The position numbers and the translations under genes were made by a program. From positions 62,001 to 126,000 of the forward strand of contig CAMKDV010000011.1 of assembly GCA_946411385.1 (NCBI GenBank): a DNA stretch of 64,000 bases, given 5' to 3'. The notes under the pieces were generated by a model, which saw only the letters and a program-made list of their open reading frames with translations, was not told the DNA's origin and did not search any database. The DNA comes from an uncultured Bacteroidales bacterium (GTDB taxonomy: Bacteria; Bacteroidota; Bacteroidia; Bacteroidales; Paludibacteraceae). Positions 53,346 to 61,251 of this stretch are shown here, one piece after another (the stretch's first letter is position 1; each line of letters begins with the position of its first letter).

Positions 53346-54780
53346 CCATACCTATGGCGCCCGTTGGGCATACCAGCCGGCACAGATGACAGCCTACACA
53401 TTTCTGCCCGATGATCTTCGGCTTGCGGTCTTCGCCAAAATCGATGGCCTGATGCCCTCCGTCGTGGCAGGAGATGTAGCAGCGGCCGCAACCGATACAT
53501 TTGTCGCGGTCGATCTTGGGCAGCACCATCGTCTCGCGGTCCAGATCGTGAGGCAGTACGATGTTTTTCAGTTCTTCGCCTACCAGCTTCTTCAGTTCCA
53601 CGATGCCGCGTTCTTGCATGTAGTGCTGCAAGCCCAGTATCATGTCGTCTACGATGCGGTAGCCGTATTGCATCACTGCCGTGCATACCTGTACATTGCG
53701 GCAGCCCAGCTGGATGAATTCCAGCGCATCGCGCCATGTCTCTATGCCGCCTATGCCGCTGATGTCCATGTGCTTCTCTATGCCCGCTTTGTGCAGGATA
53801 GGGTTGCCGGTCATCTCGTATATCATCCTCAGCGCAATGGGTTTCACCGCCTTGCCCGAATAGCCGCTTACGGTCTTTTTCTCGCTCACTTCCGCATCAT
53901 GGCTCATCGTGATCGATTTGATTGTGTTGATGGCGCTGATGCCCGATGCGCCGCCGAAGAAGCATGATAATGCCGGAGTTGTCATCGACATGATGTTAGG
54001 CGTCATCTTTGGTATCACGGGTATCTTCACCGCATTGCGCACAAATGAAGTGTAGAACAGTATCAACTCATTGTTCTGGCCTATGTCGCTGCCCAGACCC
54101 GTCAACCGCATCTGCGGGCAGGAGAAGTTCAGCTCTACGGCGTCACATCCTGCATCTTCCGCCATCTTAGCCAGCTCTATCCATTCTTCTTCGGTCTGCC
54201 CCATGATGGAGGCAATGATGCGCTTGGTGGGGTAGTTGGTTTTCAGGCGGTGCAGGATATCGAAATCCATGGTATAGGGGTTCTCGCTCAGCTGCTCCAT
54301 GTTGCGGAATCCTACGAATGGCGTACTCTCCTTCCGCACCGCATCAAATCGCGGCGATACCTCGCGTATGTCCTGTTTGCATATCGTCTTGTAGAACACG
54401 CCTGCCCATCCGGCTTCCAGCGCGCGTGACACCATCTCGTAGTTCGTGCATATAGCCGAACTGGCGAGGAAGAACGGGTTCTCGCACACCATATCGCAGA
54501 AGTTAATCTCCAGCGACGGCAGCTCGCCTGCCGTAGGCTGCTCGGCTGCTTGCGTATCGGTTACCAGTTTTTTCAGCTCACCGATGCGGATAGGCCGGTC
54601 AAAGTGGATACACGCCTTTTCTGCCGCTTCTATCTCTTCTTCGTTCAGCTGCTCCATGAGCTCGCGGGCTGTCCATAGGTTGTCAAACCGTACGGCACGG
54701 ATAGCACGGGCCACTTTCTCCCCACACGGGGCATTCTTGCATAGCAGGCAGCGAGCTGCCTCTTCGTTTAGATGTAACAT
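53320..54780 (-). CDS. PreA-like NAD-dependent dihydropyrimidine dehydrogenase subunit
   Basis: 486 residues. A flavin-dependent TIM barrel of the dihydroorotate dehydrogenase family fills about 90-400, with the active-site Cys in ELNFSCPQM. Two 4Fe-4S clusters follow: CIGCGRCYISC and CVGCHLCRLVCP. The first 85 residues resemble the N-terminal iron-sulfur part of the partner subunit (RCLLCKNAPCGEK, ACIHFDRPIRI) but with several cysteines missing and no FAD/NAD domain. It should reduce uracil or thymine using electrons from a PreT-like partner, which is not nearby. Last gene of the minus-strand operon. Confidence 0.9.
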   Translation of the reverse strand: MLHLNEEAARCLLCKNAPCGEKVARAIRAVRFDNLWTARELMEQLNEEEIEAAEKACIHFDRPIRIGELKKLVTDTQAAEQPTAGELPSLEINFCDMVCENPFFLASSAICTNYEMVSRALEAGWAGVFYKTICKQDIREVSPRFDAVRKESTPFVGFRNMEQLSENPYTMDFDILHRLKTNYPTKRIIASIMGQTEEEWIELAKMAEDAGCDAVELNFSCPQMRLTGLGSDIGQNNELILFYTSFVRNAVKIPVIPKMTPNIMSMTTPALSCFFGGASGISAINTIKSITMSHDAEVSEKKTVSGYSGKAVKPIALRMIYEMTGNPILHKAGIEKHMDISGIGGIETWRDALEFIQLGCRNVQVCTAVMQYGYRIVDDMILGLQHYMQERGIVELKKLVGEELKNIVLPHDLDRETMVLPKIDRDKCIGCGRCYISCHDGGHQAIDFGEDRKPKIIGQKCVGCHLCRLVCPTGAIGMANRMKKTK

Positions 54781-54830
54781 AGTATCAGTTGTTAGTGGTT
54801 AATTGTCTATTGGAATTATTGGCTAAATCT

Positions 54831-55187
54831 CTATCGGGCAATGCAGTAGCAGCCTATCAGTACGAATACTACGCCGCACCACTGCAGCAGGGTTACTGTC
54901 TCGTGGAAGATCAGCATGCCTGACAGCATACCGAATACGAACCCCAGCGATGTCAGCGGGTAGATGGTGGAGAACGGATACACCTTCAGCATGTACAGCC
55001 ATAGCAGGTTCGTCACTACCAGCAGTACTACGCCCAGCAGCAACCCCGGGTTCAGTATCACGCCATGCCATATGCACGACCATGTCCACGACCATGTCCC
55101 CATCCGCTGCATACCGAACTTCAGCAGCACTTGTCCGCCTATCAGCATCAGCTGGTTCGCCAGCAGCAATAGTATCATCTTTACCAT
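54831..55187 (-). CDS. Small DMT superfamily membrane transporter
   Basis: 118 residues with four membrane helices (ILLLLANQLMLIGGQVLLKF, LLLGVVLLVVTNLLWLYML, STIYPLTSLGFVFGMLSGML, LLQWCGVVFVLIGCYCIA). Size and PLTSLGFVFGM match EamA/SMR half-size transporters that work as dimers; some act with glycosyltransferases as lipid-sugar flippases. Located between the PorT-like barrel and PreA. A heptad array immediately precedes its start. Confidence 0.82.
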   Translation of the reverse strand: MVKMILLLLANQLMLIGGQVLLKFGMQRMGTWSWTWSCIWHGVILNPGLLLGVVLLVVTNLLWLYMLKVYPFSTIYPLTSLGFVFGMLSGMLIFHETVTLLQWCGVVFVLIGCYCIAR

Positions 55188-55192
55188 TGTCT

Positions 55193-55220
55193 CTTAATTC
55201 GTAATTTTTAATTCGTAATT
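55193..55220 (-). repeat. Heptad array, AATTACG/AATTAA(A/G)
   Basis: Four exact 7-bp units bridging two genes: on the minus strand they encode the last residues and TAA stop of the PorT-like gene and reach to 5 nt before the transporter ATG. Confidence 0.85.
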
Positions 55221-56032
55221 TTACTCTTCGTCCTCCACCGATACGCTATTCCCAGCTCAATCCGCTGCGGATAGATACCGCTCACATTGTCTGCCGTCTT
55301 GTTCTGCTTGTAGAACGTCACTATATCCGTCAGGCTGACCAGGTAGTTCGCCACGATCTGTATGCCTATCGGAAACTCGTACGATATGCTTGCCATCAGA
55401 CCCGAATGGTTGTCGTGCAGCGTGTACAGTTGGTCGGCATTTGGAAGCGTATGTACCACTTCCGTCGACGGATTCACTTCCTTAGGTGCAAAGAATCGCT
55501 TGGGCTGTGTGCTCTTCTCGGTGTGGGTGTACTTGTCGCCTATGTTCGATACCAGCGTGAAGTGGGTGAACGGTCCGCCGCCCACCGACAGATAGCCTTT
55601 GTCCATGCTGCCGAAGCGGGCGAGGAAAAGCACCGGCAGGTCAATGCCGAACGACCACAGATGGTTGTTCGCTTCGTTGTCCTTGAAGTGGTTCTGCTCG
55701 GCGGTAACAACCAGGCGTCCCTGGATGGCAAAATGTTTGGTTACCGTAAAGTCGATAAATCCGCCCAGGTCGCCGCCCACCTTCATGTACGAGGAGAAAT
55801 AGTTGGCGTTCTGATGGATGATGAAGTTGCTGATGTTAGCCGTCAAAAGCAGTCCGCCGGTCACTTTGCGAGGCAGTCTCTCCTGGTCGATGGTGTCCAG
55901 GTTAATCTCGGTGTCCCATGCGTTCAGGGGCTGTCCGCTCACCGTCAGCGGCTGTACACTCGTCTGCTGCGCGTAGCTCAGCAGTGGCAGTACGGTTAGT
56001 AGTATAAACGTAATCTTTTTCATGGTCATCAT
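55208..56032 (-). CDS. PorT-like outer membrane beta-barrel protein
   Basis: 274 residues. Signal peptide (MKKITFILLTVLPLLSYAQ) and a small barrel of alternating strands (GGLLLTANISNFIIHQNANY, MKVGGDLGGFIDFTV, IELGIAYRW at the end), the OMP_b-brl_2/PorT type. Start at 56032 overlaps the DUF5686 stop as ATGA; 56029 and 56023 are alternative ATGs. The final KITN and stop codon are encoded by a heptad array, so the ending is not native. Function unknown. Confidence 0.78.
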   Translation of the reverse strand: MMTMKKITFILLTVLPLLSYAQQTSVQPLTVSGQPLNAWDTEINLDTIDQERLPRKVTGGLLLTANISNFIIHQNANYFSSYMKVGGDLGGFIDFTVTKHFAIQGRLVVTAEQNHFKDNEANNHLWSFGIDLPVLFLARFGSMDKGYLSVGGGPFTHFTLVSNIGDKYTHTEKSTQPKRFFAPKEVNPSTEVVHTLPNADQLYTLHDNHSGLMASISYEFPIGIQIVANYLVSLTDIVTFYKQNKTADNVSGIYPQRIELGIAYRWRTKSKITN

Positions 56033-58758
56033 AAGGCAAATCGTACGGTTATTTTTACGCCGTTTCTTCCCCATGCGCCTATCTTGCGAGTCTGGCCGTT
56101 GGGTAGGGTATATTCGTTGTATGTCAATCGGCGTACGTAGTCTATACGGATAAATTTCAGTATGTTCTCAAATCCTGCCGTTATCTCCATGTACGGCAGC
56201 TTGCCTATCGGCGATGAGGTGTAGCCGGATATATATTCGCCGTTCTCGTTGAATTTCGAACTGTCCGGGAATCGGTACAGCCCTTCGTTGCCTGCTATGT
56301 ACGGGTTGTTCTTCGTCGTCAGACCGCCGTAGATGCCCGAGAACGATATTACGCCGCGCAGTTTCAGCCGGTTGATGCCCGGTATGCGGTTCAGTATCCA
56401 GCCCTTGAAGAAGTAGGTGGCGTACACCGATACGTATGCATCCATGATGAACTCCATCGGCTGCATCAGGTTGAAGGCGTTTTTGCCCAGGAAGATTGAC
56501 GTGGAGGTGGTAGGCGTGTATAGCTTCGTGAACGGCACTTTGTTCCAAACCATGCCCGTCTGTATGCGGGCATCCAGGTGTCCGAAACTCGAGAACCAGA
56601 AGCGCTTCTCGGCGGTCAGCTGCGTCACGTTGTACAGGAATCCGTTGCCGCCGGTGTTGCGGTCGTCCAGCCAGCCTATCTCGTGGCGGATGCTGATCAC
56701 CGGAGCGTCTTGCTCCAGCGTGAACGGCGTCTCTACGCCACTACGGTTGATGGGGAAATCCGCTCCCGGCGAGTACCTTAGCTCCGCGCCGAACTCTAAG
56801 TTGTGATAGCCCTTCAGTCGGGTGGTGGAGGCTATCGCGCCGCTCAGCTCATCGTAGCCCGTCACGCGGTCGTACGTCATCGCGCCCGCCGCCTCGTTGT
56901 AGCTGTAATCCAGGTTCAGTTTCGTCGTCAGCTGGATTGGCAGTTCCTTGTAGTACTGCAGCCGTAACCGACCTACGTACTGGAAGTTCTTCATCACGAC
57001 CTTGCCTGTAGGAATAGACATCAGCACGTGGTCGCGGTCCACTACGCCGAACTGTTGTCCGGGCTCCTGTACGTCGTAGTTGAACGATAGTGCCAGATAG
57101 TCGCGCAGCGGCTCGTACTGGTGGTAGCGCTTCTTGTTGAACGAGTACATCAGCGTCAGGTCGCCTTTCGGACGCTTGTCGCCAAAGCCGTATGCCGCGT
57201 ACGTCGATAGGAAGAACTGCCGGTGCAGGTTGGCCGTCGTCGTACCGCCTATGCGTAGGCGGACGCCTTCCAACATGTTCCACGATACAGTGTTGTATAT
57301 CGGTCCGAAATCCCATTTCGATTCTCCCCAGCGCGTCGACGGCACCGTCGCTACAAATTCCGTACCCAGCGCATCCAGCGTCATCAGCAGTGCATTGAAT
57401 TTCGGCGTCGATTTGAATTCCTCTAGCAGGTCCATCACCGATGATTCGTAGAACGACAGCGGCTCCGGACGATGGTCGTCCCAGAACTTGAAGTCCTCGC
57501 GTATCGAGGTCGAGTCCGCCGGCTTGATCGTGTCCGCCACGCCGTAGAAGGGTGAATATACCTCTTTGTTGATCTCGCTCTCGAAGTCAAAGTCCGTATA
57601 TATCTTCGTCTGCCTTGCCAGCAGCGTACGCTTCCTGTCCGTCAGGTAGAATTTGCAGTAGGTCGATGTCCGCTCCGGTACCCATAGCCCGTCTTCCCGC
57701 TGCCTGTACTGGTGCGCTACTGAGTAGTCGCTCACGAAGTTCAGGTTGATGTGCGGAGGTATGTTGATGGCATATTTCTTCAGCTTGTATGTCCCGTCGT
57801 TCACGATGTACAGGTGTCCCGTGAACGAGTAGCTCTCCGAGTTCACCGGCACGAACGCCAGGTCGATGCAGCTCACGCCGTCTATCATGATCGTGTCCAT
57901 GATGTAGTACTGGTAGTACGCTACTGCCAGCTGCGACGATAGTGGCGATACAAATCGGTTGAACAGCAGATTCATGTTGTCGTCGTTGATATCCACGTCC
58001 TTGAATATCGCTTTCATCTGGTCCTCTATCGTCCGCGTCGATATCAGCGATTCCAATCCGAAGAATCGTTTCCTTTCTATCACGTTCCTCTCGCGGTGAG
58101 GCTTTTGCTGGTAGTACTCTTTGCCTAAGTTCTCACGGATGGATAGCGTCAGCGCAGGGTTGGTGCCCGTTGTGTCGATATATTTCTTGATGAACGTGAA
58201 GTTCTTCCATAGCCCTTTCTCAAAGTTCGGCGTGAAGTTGTCCAGCGCGTACGACTGCCGGTGATATACCGATGCAGTGTAGTGGTCCTGCGTGCGCGGC
58301 ACCAGCGAATCTTTGTGGGCTATCACGTTCCGTATCAGTTCCACTGCCGGGTTGCCTTTCCGCTTGTATTCCTGCTTGCGGTGCTTGGGTGTCACCACGA
58401 TGTCTTGCAGGTTGTATACGTCGGGCTTCATCTTTATCTTCGCGTTCTTTCGCATCTGTCCCGAGCGCAGCGTGTACATCTCCGTCTTGTAGCCCATCAT
58501 CTGGAAGTTCAGCGTCGTGTAGTCCATCGGGTTGCTCAGGCTGAAGTTGCCGTCTATGTCCGATGTTGTGCCGTACTGCGTGTTCAGCGATCCCTCGCTC
58601 GTCGGCTTGATGAAGTATATCTGTACGAAAGGCAGCGGCTCGCCCGTATCGGCGTCCACTACGATGCCTTGTACGCCCGTCTCGGCCATACCGGCTATCG
58701 CTACCGCCGTCAGCAGTAGCGTCAGTATCATGTGGTGTATAGGGGTATGGTGGCTCAT
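56029..58758 (-). CDS. DUF5686 family outer membrane protein with carboxypeptidase-like domain
   Basis: 909 residues. After a signal sequence (MILTLLLTAVAIAGMAETGV) comes a carboxypeptidase D-like beta sandwich at about 30-110 (GIVVDADTGEPLPFVQIYF), then the DUF5686 body to the C-terminus, ending RNGVKITVRFAL like a barrel strand. Family members are large Bacteroidota outer-membrane proteins of unknown role. ATG at 58758 overlaps the glycosyltransferase stop (ATGA) and its end overlaps the next gene the same way, so three genes are translationally coupled. Confidence 0.9.
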   Translation of the reverse strand: MSHHTPIHHMILTLLLTAVAIAGMAETGVQGIVVDADTGEPLPFVQIYFIKPTSEGSLNTQYGTTSDIDGNFSLSNPMDYTTLNFQMMGYKTEMYTLRSGQMRKNAKIKMKPDVYNLQDIVVTPKHRKQEYKRKGNPAVELIRNVIAHKDSLVPRTQDHYTASVYHRQSYALDNFTPNFEKGLWKNFTFIKKYIDTTGTNPALTLSIRENLGKEYYQQKPHRERNVIERKRFFGLESLISTRTIEDQMKAIFKDVDINDDNMNLLFNRFVSPLSSQLAVAYYQYYIMDTIMIDGVSCIDLAFVPVNSESYSFTGHLYIVNDGTYKLKKYAINIPPHINLNFVSDYSVAHQYRQREDGLWVPERTSTYCKFYLTDRKRTLLARQTKIYTDFDFESEINKEVYSPFYGVADTIKPADSTSIREDFKFWDDHRPEPLSFYESSVMDLLEEFKSTPKFNALLMTLDALGTEFVATVPSTRWGESKWDFGPIYNTVSWNMLEGVRLRIGGTTTANLHRQFFLSTYAAYGFGDKRPKGDLTLMYSFNKKRYHQYEPLRDYLALSFNYDVQEPGQQFGVVDRDHVLMSIPTGKVVMKNFQYVGRLRLQYYKELPIQLTTKLNLDYSYNEAAGAMTYDRVTGYDELSGAIASTTRLKGYHNLEFGAELRYSPGADFPINRSGVETPFTLEQDAPVISIRHEIGWLDDRNTGGNGFLYNVTQLTAEKRFWFSSFGHLDARIQTGMVWNKVPFTKLYTPTTSTSIFLGKNAFNLMQPMEFIMDAYVSVYATYFFKGWILNRIPGINRLKLRGVISFSGIYGGLTTKNNPYIAGNEGLYRFPDSSKFNENGEYISGYTSSPIGKLPYMEITAGFENILKFIRIDYVRRLTYNEYTLPNGQTRKIGAWGRNGVKITVRFAL

Positions 58759-59924
58759 CCGTGCAGTAGGTGATAGCGGTTGATGATGTCCTTGTATCGC
58801 AGCTGCACCTCGCCTATGATGTCTTCCCACGATCGCGTCAGCGTCAGCGATGCGCGCATACCTACGCGCTCCACTTCTTGTTTGTGCTCTATCAGGTATT
58901 TCACCAGCTTGGCGTATTCTTCCTTGTCGTTCACGGTCAGGAATCCGTTGTCTCCGTCCTGTATCACTTCCGCTGCCGTCGAGCCGCTTATCATCACCGC
59001 CGGTGTGTGCAGTGCGGCGGCCTCGCGTACTACCAGCGGAGCGTTGTCGTATAGCGATGGGAATAGGAATAGGTCGGCTGCCGCATCGATGCGTTTCAGA
59101 CGCTCGCGGTCCAGTATGTTACCCAGCAGCGTTACTTTGCTTGATAGGCCTAACTCTGCTATCTTCGTGCGGATGTCGCGTACCGCGTAGCCCGTACCTA
59201 CCATGAATAGCTGGAACGGCATCTCTTTTATCAGCGCCAGCGAGTCCAGTATCAGCCCTATGTTCTTCTCCCATATATGCTGCCCTACGAACAGGAGCAT
59301 CGTCTCGTTAGGCATCACGCCCAGCTCCGCGCGCATCTCTTCGCGCATGGGCTTGATCAGGTGGGCTGGCGTATAGAAATCGTTGCCGTTCTCTACCACC
59401 TCCACGTGGCCTTTGAAGCCATATTCGCGCAGCGTGGGCTCTACCGCAGCTTGGGGTATCCATACCTCATCCGCTTTCTCGTAGAATTTCACGATATCTT
59501 TTATCAGGGAGTTCACGATGTACGTGCTCGGTATGGCGCGCTCAAAATCCTGACGGTATTTCGAGTGGAAGGTGGCTATCAGCGGTATGTGCCTTTTCTT
59601 CGCTATGTGCCGCGCCAGCGTGCCCGATGTGAACGGACAATGGGCATGCAGTAGATCAAAAGGCTGCTTGCCTAATTTCCGCTTGAAGTTCAGATCTATC
59701 TCCGGCAGACCGTAGCGATACGGCTTGCGCATTGGTATCGGTACGGAGGTGTACCGGTCTACGGGGTAGGGCAGACTGTCGATAAACTCCCGTGCATGCG
59801 GAGCGTAAGGCGTTATCACGCGCACGTTCTCACCTTTCATGTGCAGCCAGTACGCATAGTTCTGCACCGTCAGTGCCACGCCGTCCAGTACCGGCGGAAA
59901 ATTATCATTGAATAGTCCAATCAT
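58755..59924 (-). CDS. GT4 family glycosyltransferase
   Basis: 389 residues of GT-B fold. NFPPVLDGVALTVQNYAYWL at the start, HAHCPFTSGTLARHIAKK and ATFHSKYRQDFE in the acceptor half, and FPSLYDNAPLVVREAAAL in the donor half. The closest recognised types are diacylglycerol or mannosyl glycosyltransferases, so it may glycosylate a membrane lipid. Start at 59924 (MIGLFNDN); an upstream frame to 60020 would begin inside the promoter. First gene of the operon. Confidence 0.9.
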   Translation of the reverse strand: MIGLFNDNFPPVLDGVALTVQNYAYWLHMKGENVRVITPYAPHAREFIDSLPYPVDRYTSVPIPMRKPYRYGLPEIDLNFKRKLGKQPFDLLHAHCPFTSGTLARHIAKKRHIPLIATFHSKYRQDFERAIPSTYIVNSLIKDIVKFYEKADEVWIPQAAVEPTLREYGFKGHVEVVENGNDFYTPAHLIKPMREEMRAELGVMPNETMLLFVGQHIWEKNIGLILDSLALIKEMPFQLFMVGTGYAVRDIRTKIAELGLSSKVTLLGNILDRERLKRIDAAADLFLFPSLYDNAPLVVREAAALHTPAVMISGSTAAEVIQDGDNGFLTVNDKEEYAKLVKYLIEHKQEVERVGMRASLTLTRSWEDIIGEVQLRYKDIINRYHLLHG

Positions 59925-60017
59925 GTTTGGTCGATTAGTTTTGTGCCTGCCGTCTGCGGCAGTAGTAAAGAGTATCTTTACAACTGAATTTCCCGACAGC
60001 CGACACTTTTCCGCCTG

Positions 60018-60049
60018 CAAAGATACAAAAAATAAATGGAATTTGCAAA
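60018..60049 (-). promoter_or_regulatory. Bacteroidota-type promoter for the glycosyltransferase operon
   Basis: Minus strand TTTG (60049-60046), 20 nt, TATCTTTG (60025-60018). The leader to the ATG is about 85 nt. Confidence 0.9.
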
Positions 60050-60096
60050 TTTTACGAGCGTTTAGTATACTTTTTCTACATTTTTACACGCTTTTC

Positions 60097-60310
60097 CTAT
60101 ATTTTGTTGTAAATCTCGGTTGGATTGCTTTCTTGCGTTAGAGAGTTCAACAAGTCTATGTCCGGTTTGCCGGGTACGCTCTTGACATTCAACCTGTATC
60201 GGTATCCGTGTCCACAACCATTTCCGCACCAGTATTTCCGGCTTGGTTGCCTTGTTGCGAATATGCGACATGCAGCGCTGGCGTTGTTGTGGAGTTAATA
60301 CATCGGGCAT
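60097..60310 (-). pseudogene. Frameshifted and truncated Vsr mismatch endonuclease
   Basis: The first 36 residues (MPDVLTPQQRQRCMSHIRNK then ATKPEILVRKWLW) match the Vsr N-terminus. The reading frame then slips by one base; the correct frame continues as GYRYRLNVKSVPGKPDI, the next Vsr block, before unrelated residues and TAG at 60097. The catalytic C-terminal half is missing. Vsr nicks T-G mismatches made by deamination of 5-methylcytosine and travels with restriction-modification genes, as here. Its ATG is 3 nt after the previous fragment's stop. Confidence 0.82.
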
Positions 60311-60313
60311 TAA

Positions 60314-60587
60314 TTATTTCAACTTTTTAGTCTGTTGCTCGAGCGCTTTAATAGTTTCGATATACGCTTCTTCTACGGGAGAAAGTGTATTGTTCTGCCA
60401 TGTTGAGTGGTTGTTCGGAAATCCCGAATTACCACTCAGTTTTTAATTTTGAACCTGTCGGAGTTTCCGACAAGTTGAGTTGTTTGGCATTTCCGAACAA
60501 CTGAATTTTCGTCTAATTTTCGTCCTCACTCTGATAAATGAGGATGTCTCCGTTACCGAGATTTTTACTAATATCTTGTGTTTCCAT
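60314..60587 (-). pseudogene. Internally deleted RhuM-like gene remnant
   Basis: An ATG at 60587 starts METQDISKNLGNGDILIYQS, like the opening of RhuM-family proteins, and stops at TAG 60513. Another frame then gives LDENSVVRKCQTTQLVGNSD, resembling a more internal RhuM block, and a third gives a C-terminal piece (LSPVEEAYIETIKALEQQ) ending TAA at 60314. The middle is replaced by three tandem hairpins. RhuM-like proteins occur on defence and mobility islands. The assignment rests on short matches recalled from the family and is tentative. Confidence 0.45.
60404..60502. repeat. Three tandem hairpins
   Basis: TGAGTGGT/ACCACTCA with inner TTCGG/CCGAA (60404-60438), TGTCGGA/TCCGACA (60456-60472) and AGTTGTT/AACAACT (60478-60502). 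They fill the middle of the RhuM-like remnant and share GTTGAGT-type and TTTCCGA-type words. Confidence 0.75.
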
Positions 60588-60588
60588 A

Positions 60589-60798
60589 TTAATCCTTTTT
60601 ATCCATTAACTCGCCCCAGGTTATGAAATCCGGTTTGGTGGTTTGGGGACCACGGTTGAGAGCGGGGAGATTGGGGTAGTCGGCGGACCTGGAGGTGTCG
60701 AGTTCATAAACCAGATAATACTCATGCCCAAGACCTTCGAAACCTTTCTTCTCCTTATATTCAAAAGGACTCGCTTGAGAAATATCTATTTCTTTTGA
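60589..60798 (-). pseudogene. C-terminal fragment of an unrecognised protein
   Basis: 69 codons open between stops, with clear protein character (SPFEYKEKKGFEGLGHEYYL, TTKPDFITWGELMDKKD) and no start codon before the final MDKKD. Its stop is 1 nt before the next remnant's ATG, so operon spacing has survived although the 5' part of the gene is lost. I do not recognise the family. Confidence 0.55.
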
Positions 60799-60837
60799 TT
60801 ATAGTTGTACTTTTAAAGTCTTATAACAAAATAAACT

Positions 60838-61251
60838 TTATATCTTGGAATAGTTTTTATAGTTAATCCATAGAAAAACAGATTGTATCAGCAACCCCAC
60901 AATACATAATGCACTTAGAATCACTATTATCCAAAAACAAATCTCCTGGCAGCAATCATGAGTGAAACGTAATGTCACCCAACAAGCTGCCAACATAAAT
61001 ATAGTTCCCAATATATCCCCAATACACCATGCGTTAACTTTTTTCAGATGGCTAATATACGATTTCAAGAGAGATACTTTCTTAACCAGTACGGGTCTTT
61101 TGTTGTTCTGGCGCAAATCTTCTATCGCCACCAATAACTCATCGCGCTTGGACAAGATAAATGACAATAACACAGTGAATATGCCAAACAGGATTCCCAA
61201 TATGGCGAAATATAATGTTATCAGATCAGATAGGATATTATTTATCTCCAT
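60838..61251 (-). CDS. Small integral membrane protein of the defence-like island
   Basis: 137 residues with three or four hydrophobic segments (LITLYFAILGILFGIFTVLL, WCIGDILGTIFMLAACWVTL, FWIIVILSALCIVGLLIQSV) and a basic cytoplasmic loop between the first two. No family recognised. Its start overlaps the end of the 321-residue gene by 14 nt, so the two are translationally coupled. Small multi-pass proteins in this position are often membrane effectors of defence systems; that is inference. AT-rich compared with the core genes. Confidence 0.75.
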   Translation of the reverse strand: MEINNILSDLITLYFAILGILFGIFTVLLSFILSKRDELLVAIEDLRQNNKRPVLVKKVSLLKSYISHLKKVNAWCIGDILGTIFMLAACWVTLRFTHDCCQEICFWIIVILSALCIVGLLIQSVFLWINYKNYSKI

